A stretch of DNA of 25,984 bases from Coneutiohabitans thermophilus. Lineage in GTDB: Bacteria; Zhuqueibacterota; Zhuqueibacteria; Zhuqueibacterales; Zhuqueibacteraceae. Positions 1 to 7,239 of this stretch are shown here, piece after piece. Where the stretch lies: positions 1 to 25,984 of the forward strand of contig JAPDQY010000082.1 in the NCBI GenBank assembly GCA_034505235.1, written 5' to 3'. Under the pieces are notes generated by a model that was given only the letters and a program-made list of their open reading frames with translations, did no database searches and was not told the DNA's origin. Each line of letters starts with the position of its first letter. Position 1 is the stretch's first letter. Position numbers and translations under genes: made by a program.

Positions 1-886
1 GCCGCACGCGGCTTTTCACCAGCTCGTGCACCAGCTTGCTTTGCAGATGCACCGAGTCATTCACGCCGGCGAGCAGCACGCTCTGATTGCCGAGCGGAAT
101 GCCGGCGCGCGAGAGCATGTCACAAGCGCGTGCGACTTCCGGGGTGATTTCCTTGTGATGGTTGAAGTGGAGATTCATCCACAAGGGATGGTATTTGGCC
201 AGCATGTCGCACAGTTCCTGATCGATGCGTTGCGGCAGGAAGATGGGAACGCGCGTGCCGATGCGGATGATTTCGATGTGGGGAATGGCGCGCAGTTGTG
301 CGAGCAAATATTCCAGCATCCTGGGCGGCAGGATGTGGGGATCGCCGCCGGAAAGCAGGACGTCGCGCACCTGCGGGGTGTGGCGCAGATAGTCGAGTTG
401 CAGGTCGTATTCTTTGCGGTTGAATTGCGCACTGGGATCGCCGACGATGCGGCTGCGGGTGCAGTAGCGGCAGTAACTGGCGCACTGGGTGGTGACCAGC
501 ATCAGCACGCGGTCGGGATAGCGATGCACCAGGCCGGGCACCGGGGAGTGACGGTCCTCGGCGAGCGAGTCCTCCATCATCGAAGTAAAGGGCACCAGCT
601 CCTCTTCAGTGGGAATCACCTGGCGCCGGATCGGGCAGTCCCGGCTGTCGGGGTCGATCAGGCTGGCGAAAAAGGGCGTGATGTCCACACGGAAGAGGTT
701 TTTGGCGGAGAGCGCCTTTCTTTCGCTCTCGGTGAGGTTGATGACCTGGGAAAGCTCCTCCACCGAGTTCAAACGGTTGCTGAGCTGCCAGCGCCAGTCG
801 TCCCATTTTTCGTTGGGCACGTCGGCCCAAATCTTCGGTCTGGGAGTGCGCGCCAGCGCACCATTGGGGCTGTTGGCGGATGACAT
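1..886 (-). CDS. kamA: Lysine 2,3-aminomutase family radical SAM enzyme (3' part outside window)
   Basis: The frame is open from an ATG at 886 to the left edge, giving about 295 N-terminal residues; the C-terminus lies outside the window. A good AAAGGAG ribosome-binding site sits about 8 bases upstream. Around residues 104-125 there is the MEDSLAED...SPVPGLVHRYPDR block typical of KamA, followed by the radical-SAM cysteines CASYCRYCTR (C135, C139, C142) that hold the 4Fe-4S cluster and S-adenosylmethionine. The LLSGGDP motif for SAM binding follows. Family members are PLP- and SAM-dependent aminomutases that convert L-lysine to beta-lysine, for lysine fermentation, osmolyte synthesis or EF-P modification; which applies here cannot be decided. 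The PLP lysine is probably beyond the edge. Long KamA-type enzymes have about 400 residues or more, EpmB about 340. No partner gene is visible, since the upstream side is a repeat island. Confidence 0.9.
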   Translation of the reverse strand, partial: MSSANSPNGALARTPRPKIWADVPNEKWDDWRWQLSNRLNSVEELSQVINLTESERKALSAKNLFRVDITPFFASLIDPDSRDCPIRRQVIPTEEELVPFTSMMEDSLAEDRHSPVPGLVHRYPDRVLMLVTTQCASYCRYCTRSRIVGDPSAQFNRKEYDLQLDYLRHTPQVRDVLLSGGDPHILPPRMLEYLLAQLRAIPHIEIIRIGTRVPIFLPQRIDQELCDMLAKYHPLWMNLHFNHHKEITPEVARACDMLSRAGIPLGNQSVLLAGVNDSVHLQSKLVHELVKSRVR

Positions 887-1120
887 GGGAATTCTCCTTT
901 GCGATGAAGCGTGCGGGTTGTGATGTCCGGGGTCATGGTCCTGGGATTGATTGTTCGGCCGCGGAATGGCTGCCCGCCCTTTCCTGGAACACGTGCGCCG
1001 GGACATGAGGCGCACACTGGCAGCCCGGCCGGAGGCGCTTGCAAATGGGCGGTAAGGTACATTTTGAAGGGCTAAAAAGCAAAATCTTTGTAATGGCTCA
1101 GTTACGTGTGGGGGCAAGCA

Positions 1121-1160
1121 GCACAGACCTCTTGTCCAATGCCGCCAACTTTTCGAAAAG
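1121..1160 (-). repeat. Module beta, minus-oriented diverged copy
   Basis: Read on the minus strand this stretch gives a GAAAAGTTGG...CATTGGAC...AAGAGGTCTGTGC pattern. It matches the modules at 1549-1620, 6501-6560 and 23497-23566. With the plus-oriented copy at 1549 it forms an outer inverted pair around the element at 1256-1484. Confidence 0.5.
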
Positions 1161-1255
1161 TCAGGCCGATAGCGGGCAAAAAAGTTCAAAAGCAATGACA
1201 GAAAAAGGAATCGCGAAAACACGCGGGCGGGCTTTTATCAAAAATATTCTTGCTC

Positions 1256-1484
1256 CCTGAATTTTGCACCCGGATTGCTCCCCTCTGCATGACGGAAAAA
1301 GCCATTTCGTGCGGGTGCATTTTCTTGGGAAAAAGCCGTGACGCCTTCGGCAAACGGGTGAATTTCGCAGTCAGCGCTGCTTCAGATTCGGAAAAAATTT
1401 TTTTGACTTCGAACAGAGTAACTGGCAGAGTTTTGTGAACACGTCATTTCTTCCGGGCAACAGCACGCCGGCATGCAAAATTCC
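1256..1484 (+). repeat. TIR-bounded intergenic element, short copy (about 229 bp)
   Basis: The element begins CCTGAATTTTGCACCC and ends GCATGCAAAATTCCGG, so its tips are inverted copies of one another. Its last 56 bases (1428-1483) match 7181-7237 with about five mismatches by eye, including ATTTCTTCCGGGCAACAGCA. The ACTCC-TGAC-GGAGT hairpin seen in the other copies is degenerate here (around 1417-1431). No coding potential is convincing. It fills much of the 849-bp gap 887-1735, where I see no gene. Confidence 0.6.
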
Positions 1485-1548
1485 GGTGATTGCCCGGCAA
1501 GCAACCTGAATATCTTCCTGCCATAGATCCCTCTGTCGCGACTTTCCT

Positions 1549-1620
1549 GAAAAAGTTGGTGACTTGGACATCCTGCCTGCAGTCAGGAATGTCTGCGCCA
1601 CTCCACACGTTGCGCAGGGA
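1549..1620 (+). repeat. Module beta, plus-oriented copy
   Basis: It starts GAAAAAGTTGGTGACTTGGAC, continues with a CCTGCCTGCAG palindromic core and ends GTCTGCGCCACTCCACACGTT plus GCGCAGGGA. The same order of blocks occurs at 23497-23566 and, reversed, at 6501-6560. It lies about 115 bp before the start of the cyclase fusion gene and could be in its leader or promoter region. Confidence 0.6.
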
Positions 1621-1735
1621 CGACAAACCTTTTGCATGAGAGCGGGGATTTGCACATATTCCGTCAGTTTACTCGCACGTCGAGCCTTTCTCGTAAACGT
1701 GGAAAGTTTATCCTGAGACAGAGCCCTCCCCTGCC

Positions 1736-3817
1736 ATGAACACTCTGCCACTGGATCCTGCGGAGCAACGGGAACGCTTGCTCCACTCCCTGTTGCAGCA
1801 CGGTATCTTTCAAAATGTGCCTGCCCATCTGACTGCCCAACTCACCGCCGGCATGCTGCAGACTTTTCGCAAGGGTGAGGTCCTTCTCAAGGAAGGCGAG
1901 CCGGCGCAGACGCTGGTGATCATCCTGCGCGGCCAGGTCAACATCATGCGCGGGCAGATTTTCCTGGTGCGGCGCGGCCCCGGTGAGATGATCGGCGAGC
2001 AGGGGGTGATCGATCAAGTGCCCTACAGCGCGGATGCGGTGGCGCACGACGAAGTGGAGGCGCTGTTGATTCCCGCGGACCTGGCGCGCGCCCTGTTGCA
2101 CGACTACCACTTCACTCTCAACATCATCAAGAGCCTGTCGGGCAAGCTGCGCGAAGCCACGCAGGAGCAGGCGATTCGCTTTGCCGCGGAGGAAAACATG
2201 TTCGCCGCCTTTCGCAGCCACGTGCATCCGCGTGTGCTCGATGATTTGCTCGCCAAGGGCCTGGAGGCATACGGCGCCCCGCGCTACATCGATTGCGCCA
2301 TCCTGTTTTGTGACATGCGTTCCTACACCGCGCTGTCGCTGGCCGCCGCACCCGAGGCGATCGTCAACGAGCTGAGCCGCTACCTCGACGCCATGATCGA
2401 GGTGATTCACAGCCACGGCGGCATGATCGACAAGTTCATCGGTGACAACGTCATGGCGGTGTGGGGGTTCGAACCGCCGCAGGAGGGTGCGGCCATCAAG
2501 GCGCTGGATTGCGCGCTGGAGATGCACGAAGTGGCGCAGAAATACTCCTTCGGCGGCCAGCCCATCAAGCTCGGCATGGGGTTGAACTACGGCACGGTGT
2601 TTTGCGGCAACGTCGGCAACGCGCGCAAACGCCAGTTTACCGTGCTCGGGCAGCCGGTGAATCTCGCCTCGCGGCTGGAAGCCCTAAGCAAAGTTTTGGA
2701 TTCCCCGATCGTGATCGGCGAAAGCTTTTATCACGAACTGCCCTGGCCGCGGCAGCGGCTGTTTCAAGTGCATCACGGCGTCGCAGTGCGCGGCATCGGC
2801 ACCATCACCTGTTATTCGCTGCGATCAGAGCGCAACACTCACAAAGTGGTGCACTGGGGGCTGATCGGCTGCGGCGCGGTCGCCGAAAAAAAGAGCGGCC
2901 CGGCCTATCGCAAGGCCAGGCACAGCGACCTGGTGATGGTGATGCGGCGCGATGCCGCCAAATGCGAGGATTATGCGCGGCGCCACGGCATCAAGCTGTG
3001 GACCACCTGCGCGGAGGAATTGATCAACCATCCCGAAGTCGAGGCTGTCACCATTGCCACGCCACCGCATCTGCACCGCCACTATGCCCTGCTGGCCGCC
3101 GCGGCGGGCAAACCGACCATCGTTGAAAAACCGATGGCGCGCACCTATGCCGAATGTGTGGACATGCTGCGCGCCTTTGAAGCGGCACGCGTACCGCTGT
3201 TTGTCGCCTATTATCGCCGCGCTTTTCAAAAGTTTCAACACCTGCGCACCGTGATCAGCCGTGGCCGGCTGGGCACCATCAAGCGGGTGCAGTTGCGCTA
3301 TCGCCGGCGTTTCACCCCTATTGATCCACAGGATGTGCCTTGGCGTTTCAACCCCGAGATTGCCGGCGGCGGCCTGTTGCTCGATCTCGGCAGTCATGCC
3401 ATCAACATTCTGCAGTTTCTTTTCGACGAGGCGCCGTGGCAAATCCTCGAGGCCCGGGTCGAACCCGGCCTGGGGCCGTTTCAGGTCGAAAAAAGCGTCG
3501 CGGTGCAGGCTGGCATCGGCAACGACATCAGCGCTGATCTGTTGTGGGATTTCGCCGCCGAGAAGCCGGAAGACTGGGTGTTGATCACCGGCGAACGCGG
3601 CGAAGCCGAGTTCAGCGTGTTTGCCGAGCGGCCCTACACCATCACCACGCGCAGCGCGGGATGGGAGACTTATCCGTTTCAACCGCCCGAGCACGTGCAG
3701 CAGCCGTTCATTCAAATGGTCGTGAATCACCTTTGCTACGGCACCGAAGCACCGTCGGACGGCAAGTCGGCGGCCATGACGAACTGGGTGATCGACAAGA
3801 TCCTGGGAAGAATCTGA
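1736..3817 (+). CDS. cNMP-binding / class III nucleotide cyclase / Gfo-Idh-MocA oxidoreductase fusion protein
   Basis: One uninterrupted 693-residue frame carries three domains. Residues about 15-140 resemble a CRP-type cyclic-nucleotide-binding domain (FRKGEVLLKEGEPAQTLVII, then GEMIGEQGVID). Residues about 180-345 are a class III cyclase: metal aspartates D193 (LFCDMRSYT) and D237 (DKFIGDNVMAVW), K233 at the base-recognition position, and transition-state N309 and R313 (VNLASRLE). The usual Asp/Thr at the second base-recognition site is Q306. Residues about 372-690 are a Gfo/Idh/MocA NAD(P) oxidoreductase: WGLIGCGAVAE Rossmann loop, IVEKPMA with K465, and GGGLLLDLGSHAIN. No signal peptide or membrane segment is seen, so the protein is predicted cytoplasmic. 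The linker between cyclase and dehydrogenase is only about 10-15 residues. No strong ribosome-binding site precedes the ATG. The substrate and cyclic product are unknown. I infer a nucleotide-sensing, nucleotide-making regulator tied to a sugar or tetrapyrrole-type oxidoreductase. Confidence 0.85.
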   Translation: MNTLPLDPAEQRERLLHSLLQHGIFQNVPAHLTAQLTAGMLQTFRKGEVLLKEGEPAQTLVIILRGQVNIMRGQIFLVRRGPGEMIGEQGVIDQVPYSADAVAHDEVEALLIPADLARALLHDYHFTLNIIKSLSGKLREATQEQAIRFAAEENMFAAFRSHVHPRVLDDLLAKGLEAYGAPRYIDCAILFCDMRSYTALSLAAAPEAIVNELSRYLDAMIEVIHSHGGMIDKFIGDNVMAVWGFEPPQEGAAIKALDCALEMHEVAQKYSFGGQPIKLGMGLNYGTVFCGNVGNARKRQFTVLGQPVNLASRLEALSKVLDSPIVIGESFYHELPWPRQRLFQVHHGVAVRGIGTITCYSLRSERNTHKVVHWGLIGCGAVAEKKSGPAYRKARHSDLVMVMRRDAAKCEDYARRHGIKLWTTCAEELINHPEVEAVTIATPPHLHRHYALLAAAAGKPTIVEKPMARTYAECVDMLRAFEAARVPLFVAYYRRAFQKFQHLRTVISRGRLGTIKRVQLRYRRRFTPIDPQDVPWRFNPEIAGGGLLLDLGSHAINILQFLFDEAPWQILEARVEPGLGPFQVEKSVAVQAGIGNDISADLLWDFAAEKPEDWVLITGERGEAEFSVFAERPYTITTRSAGWETYPFQPPEHVQQPFIQMVVNHLCYGTEAPSDGKSAAMTNWVIDKILGRI

Positions 3818-4323
3818 GGGCGGGACGGAAGAACATCCGGCTCTGGGTTGATTCGTGTGGATAATGAATGGCAGCACCCCGGCCGCAGGCGTGGCTTCAG
3901 AGCGCTTCCCGGAACGCTTCCCAGCTCTGGTTTTCACCCGTGAAAACTGCACCTTTGCGCAAGGGTTTGACATGATGGGGCGGGAGTTCCACTTGCGTGG
4001 GCGCTCTTTGGCTGGAATGCCGGTGACACGGATTGCCGCCGTGCCGCGTTGCGGTGGGCCCATGTCGATGCGTTTGGAACCGGAGTCCCCAACGTGGGCA
4101 AGCCACAACCCGTGTGAAGTGGTGCAGGCCCTCCGGCCTTTCACCACGTCCCTGCACGCAACTGAGGCATTGCATAGAAACTGAAAATCCCCTTGATTTT
4201 TCCGCGTGCCCGGCTATTTTTCCGGCAGGCAGCGGACAGTCGGAGGACAGCAGCCGCGCCGCTTCCCCCCGGCTGGAATGTGTGGCAATGGCATGCTCAC
4301 AATTTTTTGGAGGATGAGGCCTC
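3818..4323. other. Gene-free gap rich in small hairpins
   Basis: I find no convincing gene in these 506 bp; the open frames on both strands lack start signals and family features. Several compact inverted repeats are visible: GTTTTCAC-CC-GTGAAAAC (3930-3947), ACCTT-TGCGC-AAGGGT (about 3951-3968), CACGG...CCGTG (about 4027-4055) and a longer imperfect stem at 4119-4147 (GTGGTG C AGGCC-CTCC-GGCCT TT CACCAC). None is followed by a T-run. The stretch may be a structured untranslated leader, a small RNA or another repeat family. Confidence 0.4.
4193..4220 (+). promoter_or_regulatory. Candidate promoter for the Rho-N-domain gene
   Basis: TTGATT (4193-4198) and TATTTT (4215-4220) are separated by 16 bp, about 105 bp upstream of the 4324 start. 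This resembles a sigma-70-type -35/-10 pair. It is a motif match only. Confidence 0.3.
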
Positions 4324-4325
4324 AT
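4314..4325. promoter_or_regulatory. 12-bp perfect palindrome over the start codon
   Basis: ATGAGGCCTCAT reads the same on both strands. It lies between the GGAGG ribosome-binding site (4309-4313) and the ATG at 4324. It could be an operator or a small hairpin limiting initiation, or it could be chance. Confidence 0.35.
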
Positions 4326-4641
4326 GACCTACACGTACCAAGAGCTGAAGCACAAAACCCTGGCCGAGCTGCGTGAACTCGCCAAGGACATTCAGCATGA
4401 AGCGGTGCAGGGCTACACCCAAATGAACAAGGAGCATTTGCTCAAGGCGCTGTGCACTGCGCTCAACATTCATGAACATCATGAAATCGTCGGCATTGAC
4501 AAGACCGCGATCAAAGCCAAAATCAAGGTTTTGAAGCAGGAACGGGAGAAAGCGCTCGCGGCGCACGACAGCAAGCAACTCGCCGCGGTGCGCAGCCGCA
4601 TCAAGGCGCTGAAGAAGAAGTTGCGCCGCGCGATGGTCTGA
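4324..4641 (+). CDS. Small basic protein with Rho N-terminal-like (SAP-type) domain
   Basis: This is a 105-residue protein with ATG start and GGAGG ten bases upstream. Residues about 1-45 (YQELKHKTLAELRELAKDI, then MNKEHLLKALC) match the Rho termination factor N-terminal-like helix-extended-loop-helix, a nucleic-acid-binding fold that also occurs in stand-alone small proteins. Residues about 60-105 are strongly helical and basic (KAKIKVLKQEREKAL, RSRIKALKKKLRRAMV), suggesting a coiled-coil or nucleic-acid-contacting tail. There is no signal peptide, so it is probably cytoplasmic. It ends directly before a strong terminator and appears monocistronic. A DNA/RNA-binding or nucleoid role is inference; no specific function is assignable. 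Confidence 0.75.
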   Translation: MTYTYQELKHKTLAELRELAKDIQHEAVQGYTQMNKEHLLKALCTALNIHEHHEIVGIDKTAIKAKIKVLKQEREKALAAHDSKQLAAVRSRIKALKKKLRRAMV

Positions 4642-4649
4642 AAACAAAA

Positions 4650-4683
4650 CGGCCGGGAGAAAACTCCCGGCCGTTGTTATTTT
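4650..4683. terminator. Strong bidirectional intrinsic terminator
   Basis: A perfect 10-bp stem CGGCCGGGAG-AAAA-CTCCCGGCCG (4650-4673) is followed by TTGTTATTTT on the plus strand. On the minus strand it is followed by TTTTGTTTT. It can therefore end both the Rho-N-domain gene and the converging tRNA-Sec gene. Confidence 0.9.
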
Positions 4684-4781
4684 GGCGGGAACGTGTGAGA
4701 ATCGAACTCACCCTTCGACGCGCAGGCGCCGAAGCAACGGTTTTGAAGACCGCGGGGGCCACCAGGCACCCATCCATTCCC
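4683..4781 (-). tRNA. selC: Selenocysteine tRNA, anticodon TCA
   Basis: The minus strand folds as a 99-nt tRNA including an encoded G-CCA end. The anticodon arm is GCGGT-CTTCAAA-ACCGT, giving TCA, which reads UGA. The D arm has the extended GGGTGCC-TGGT-GGCCCCC form, there is a long variable arm (CTTCG...CGAAG) and the T arm is GTGAG-TTCGATT-CTCAC. These features define tRNA-Sec, charged with serine, converted by SelA and delivered by SelB. The acceptor stem shows seven clear pairs (GGGAATG/CGTTCCC); the eighth would be G opposite A, as if the 5' strand were one base short. No selA, selB, selD or in-frame-UGA selenoprotein gene is visible in the window. Confidence 0.92.
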
Positions 4782-4940
4782 GGAGACGTTTTTTGCCTCG
4801 TTCACCTCCCCCGCCGCGCCTCACAACCTTTCCCTCATGTTCATCTGCAGCCTCTCTCTCGCCTGAAGCGAACTTTGCCGGGTGTGCCGTGTTTGGCCAG
4901 CTCCTTCTTATTCAGAGAAAGCATCGTGCCACGGCCATTT

Positions 4941-6029
4941 TCATCCCCCGCCTGCCAGCAGCCGTGCCAGAAAGTTTTGTGTGCGCTCGGGGCAGCCCGG
5001 CAAACTGGCGGGATGATGCTGGCCGCCGGGGTAGAAGTGGAACTCAAAATCAGCGGCCGGCCGCGCCAGTCCTTGCAACACCTCGCGCAGGCGTTCCCCC
5101 TCACTCACCGGCACGATGGGATCGGCGGTGCCGTGATGCAACTGCAGAGGCGGCAGTCGGTGGGCAAAATAAACCGGCGAGCGGCGCAGCAATTCGAGCC
5201 TGGCCTGCGCCAGCGTCAGGCTGCCGGCTTGCAGGGGTCGCAACAGTGTCTCGGTCAGATAATTCAGCCCGGGCAAATCCCTGGGATTGCCCAGCAATAT
5301 TTCCTCCGTCACCTGCTGTACAAATGTGCCGAAAAAATCCGTGGGCCCGAAATACTCCACCACCAGCCGCAGTCGCGGATCGCGAACCGCCAGCAACATC
5401 GCCACGCATGCACCGCGGCTGACGCCCAACACGCCGAGGCGATTGGGATCGGCCGCAGGCGTGTTGGCCAGCGCGGCCTCCAGCAGGGCCAGGGCATCAT
5501 CAACGTCGCGATCCCACGGACTGGGCGGCCCATCTGAAACAAATTCCTGCGAGTAAAAATCCAGCGTTTCGGAGCGAAACGAGGGCGCGACGTAGACAAA
5601 GCGGCCGGCGTTGGCGCCATTCATCACGGTGGCGATGTAAAGCACTTCCGGCACGCTGATGCCACTTTCCCCGCCGTGGGCATACAGCAAGACCGGCAGG
5701 CTGCGCTCGGCGGCGCCGCTGGGAGCGATGATCAGGCCGTAATGCCGCAGCCCATCCACCGTGTGTGAGACGGCGCGCACCGTTGCCGTGGCCGCGCCCA
5801 GATAGGTGGTTGCCCGCGCCACTTCTGCAAAATTTTGTGCGGTGGGCTTGCGGCTGTCCCAATCGCGCTGGACGGCCTCGATCTCGCTCTGGCGTGGTGG
5901 TGCAAACAACGCGGTGAAATCGACTCCCGCTACTATCCGGCTGGACGCCGCGCTGGGCGCCCGGTCATTGCAGGAAACCAGCAGCAGGGCGCAGCCGGCA
6001 AGCAGAATGAAATGGTGCAGTCGTTTCAT
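4941..6029 (-). CDS. Lipoprotein alpha/beta hydrolase (dienelactone hydrolase / S9 peptidase-like)
   Basis: The ATG at 6029 is chosen because it opens a lipoprotein signal peptide (MKRLHHFILLAGCALLLVSC, lipid cysteine C20). A longer upstream frame has no such feature. The 362-residue protein has an alpha/beta-hydrolase core: oxyanion-region YAHGG (116-120), nucleophile elbow LGVSRG with S204, acid D303 in GTADPIVPVSEGERL, and base His in PGGQHHP (338-339). This is the order of prolyl-oligopeptidase and dienelactone-hydrolase-type esterases, where the hydrolase domain removes small acyl or peptide groups. It is probably anchored on the periplasmic face or outer membrane. Substrate is unknown. 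It stands alone, transcribed toward the tRNA-Sec gene. Confidence 0.85.
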   Translation of the reverse strand: MKRLHHFILLAGCALLLVSCNDRAPSAASSRIVAGVDFTALFAPPRQSEIEAVQRDWDSRKPTAQNFAEVARATTYLGAATATVRAVSHTVDGLRHYGLIIAPSGAAERSLPVLLYAHGGESGISVPEVLYIATVMNGANAGRFVYVAPSFRSETLDFYSQEFVSDGPPSPWDRDVDDALALLEAALANTPAADPNRLGVLGVSRGACVAMLLAVRDPRLRLVVEYFGPTDFFGTFVQQVTEEILLGNPRDLPGLNYLTETLLRPLQAGSLTLAQARLELLRRSPVYFAHRLPPLQLHHGTADPIVPVSEGERLREVLQGLARPAADFEFHFYPGGQHHPASLPGCPERTQNFLARLLAGGG

Positions 6030-6106
6030 TTTCGCATCTGGCCTCGCGGTGCCGGAAGATTTCGAAGGAATGGTCATGTCCGGCTGGACACTCCGTGCGC
6101 TGAATG

Positions 6107-6142
6107 CAGCGCAGACCTCTTTCTGCATGCAGGCGGCAGCCT
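6107..6142 (-). repeat. Degenerate module beta core
   Basis: GCAGCGCAGACCTCTTTCTG and the following CATGCAGGCGGCAGCC follow the same block order as GGCGCAGACATCTTGTCTG-CAGGCAGGCTGG at 6505. The match is weaker and may be a decayed copy. Confidence 0.35.
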
Positions 6143-6425
6143 GCGCTGCGGCGTTGGGCTGGCAAGCTGGTGTCGGACGATAAACAATGCGGCGACAAAC
6201 TAAGCAAGCGACGGCATAATTGCAAGCGCTGCTTCAGCGGGCGCCAGCGCCGGATATTTTGGTTTGTATGCCGATCGGTGTGCGTGAACCGCAACGCGAC
6301 ACGCCGCCACAATCAAATTTTTCGGACGGTGAACGATGCCGCCTCATGCTGATTTTTTTTTATCAGCAGTCATTTGCCATGCCGCGTGATGAAAATGAAC
6401 TTTCATAGTTGTGCCCTCAGGCGCC

Positions 6426-6439
6426 GACCCTGAAGGGTC
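6426..6439. repeat. Mini-hairpin GACCC-TGAA-GGGTC
   Basis: A 5-bp stem closes a TGAA tetraloop. Its geometry equals the ACTCC-TGAC-GGAGT hairpins of the element at 6895-7239, suggesting one class of short hairpin unit with different stems. Confidence 0.4.
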
Positions 6440-6500
6440 TACGACAAAAGCATTTTCTTGATCATTTGCCCTGTGCATCTGCACAGCCATCACGATGAAA

Positions 6501-6560
6501 ATGTGGCGCAGACATCTTGTCTGCAGGCAGGCTGGAAGCCCAATGCTGCCAACTTTTTCG
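6501..6560 (-). repeat. Module beta, minus-oriented copy
   Basis: On the minus strand it reads CGAAAAAGTTGGCAGCATTG, then a CCAGCCTGCCTGCAG core, then ACAAGATGTCTGCGCCAC. This block order is shared with 1549-1620 and 23497-23566. Confidence 0.6.
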
Positions 6561-6894
6561 AAGCGATAAAAATCCAAAAGCCAGAACACGCAAGGACGGA
6601 AAGTCGCCGGAGTTTCGCAAAGGATCACCTTTCCGCCACGGTTAGACCGAGGCCCTCTCTTGCTTGTGATTCTGCGGATGCTCTCTGCTGGAAAGCCACG
6701 GCCCCAAGCCGCGGCAAACCCAAAAGGGGACGGAACTGTCACCGCGAAGATTTTTGAACCATGCAACGCACCAAGAACACGAGGGGAAACCCGGTGGTGT
6801 GTGTGATTTCTGTGGTACGGAGGCTTGTTGTTGGGCAATTACTGCAGAAAAACTCCTGGCGTGAATTTTTTTGTTTTGTTTGAAAAGTTAGTGC

Positions 6895-7239
6895 CTGAGT
6901 TTTGCATCCAAATTGCTCCCTCCGCGAGCAACGCCGCTTTGATCGCGACGCCCAACCACCCAAGGGGTGGTGCATAAAAAATTTTGCAGGCAAACGTGCG
7001 GTCAACTCCGGTGGGAGTGAACTGTTTTTAGTAAAGCTGCATATCGCATCTCCAAAAACTTCGTCAGGAGTGACCTGCCCGGCTCTCCTCAAAAAAAACG
7101 CGCCAGAATTCTACAGGCCACTCCTGACGGAGTTTAAAAACGCGCAAGCTTCGAATGTCTACAAACAGTTCACTCCTGACGGAGTTTTGTGAACAAGCCA
7201 TTTCTTCCGGGCAACAGCAAGCCAACATGCAAAATTCAG
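6895..7239 (+). repeat. TIR-bounded MITE/REPIN-like element (345 bp)
   Basis: The element opens CTGAGTTTTGCAT and closes ATGCAAAATTCAG, an inverted pair with one mismatch. Its left end (6894-6986) matches the complement of 23404-23494, sharing blocks such as TTTGATCGCG and CGCCCAACCA. Its right end (7113-7237) matches the complement of 25860-25984 over 125 bp with about eight mismatches and no gap. It encodes no transposase. I infer a non-autonomous element mobilised in trans, or a mosaic of such elements. Confidence 0.7.
7005..7185. repeat. Large imperfect inverted repeat built of four mini-hairpins
   Basis: Four short hairpins lie at 7005-7018 (ACTCC-GGTG-GGAGT), 7058-7071 (ACTTC-GTCA-GGAGT), 7120-7133 and 7172-7185 (both ACTCC-TGAC-GGAGT). 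The first pair and the second pair are in opposite orientation with matching flanks (GAACTGTTT versus AAACAGTTC; GACCTG versus CAGGCC). The whole can fold as one cruciform or long RNA hairpin centred near 7095. Paired inverted REP units of this kind are called REPINs. Confidence 0.65.

Noticed and set aside
2825..4147. 440-residue minus-strand frame
   Set aside because: It is antisense to the oxidoreductase part of the fusion gene; the motifs are all on the plus strand.
4683..6029. Genomic island inserted at selC
   Set aside because: No integrase, direct repeat of the tRNA end or composition jump is visible; the flanking terminator is intact.
4324..6029. Selenoprotein read through an in-frame TGA next to selC
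   Set aside because: Both neighbouring genes have complete domains ending at their stop codons, with a terminator or spacer following and no plausible extension.
6344..6838. 164-residue minus-strand frame in the repeat island
   Set aside because: It runs through module beta and a mini-hairpin and shows no domain, signal or start site; other copies of the repeats do not keep the frame.
6895..7239. CRISPR array
   Set aside because: The short repeated hairpins have inverted orientation, unequal spacing and matching rather than unique flanks; no cas gene is present.
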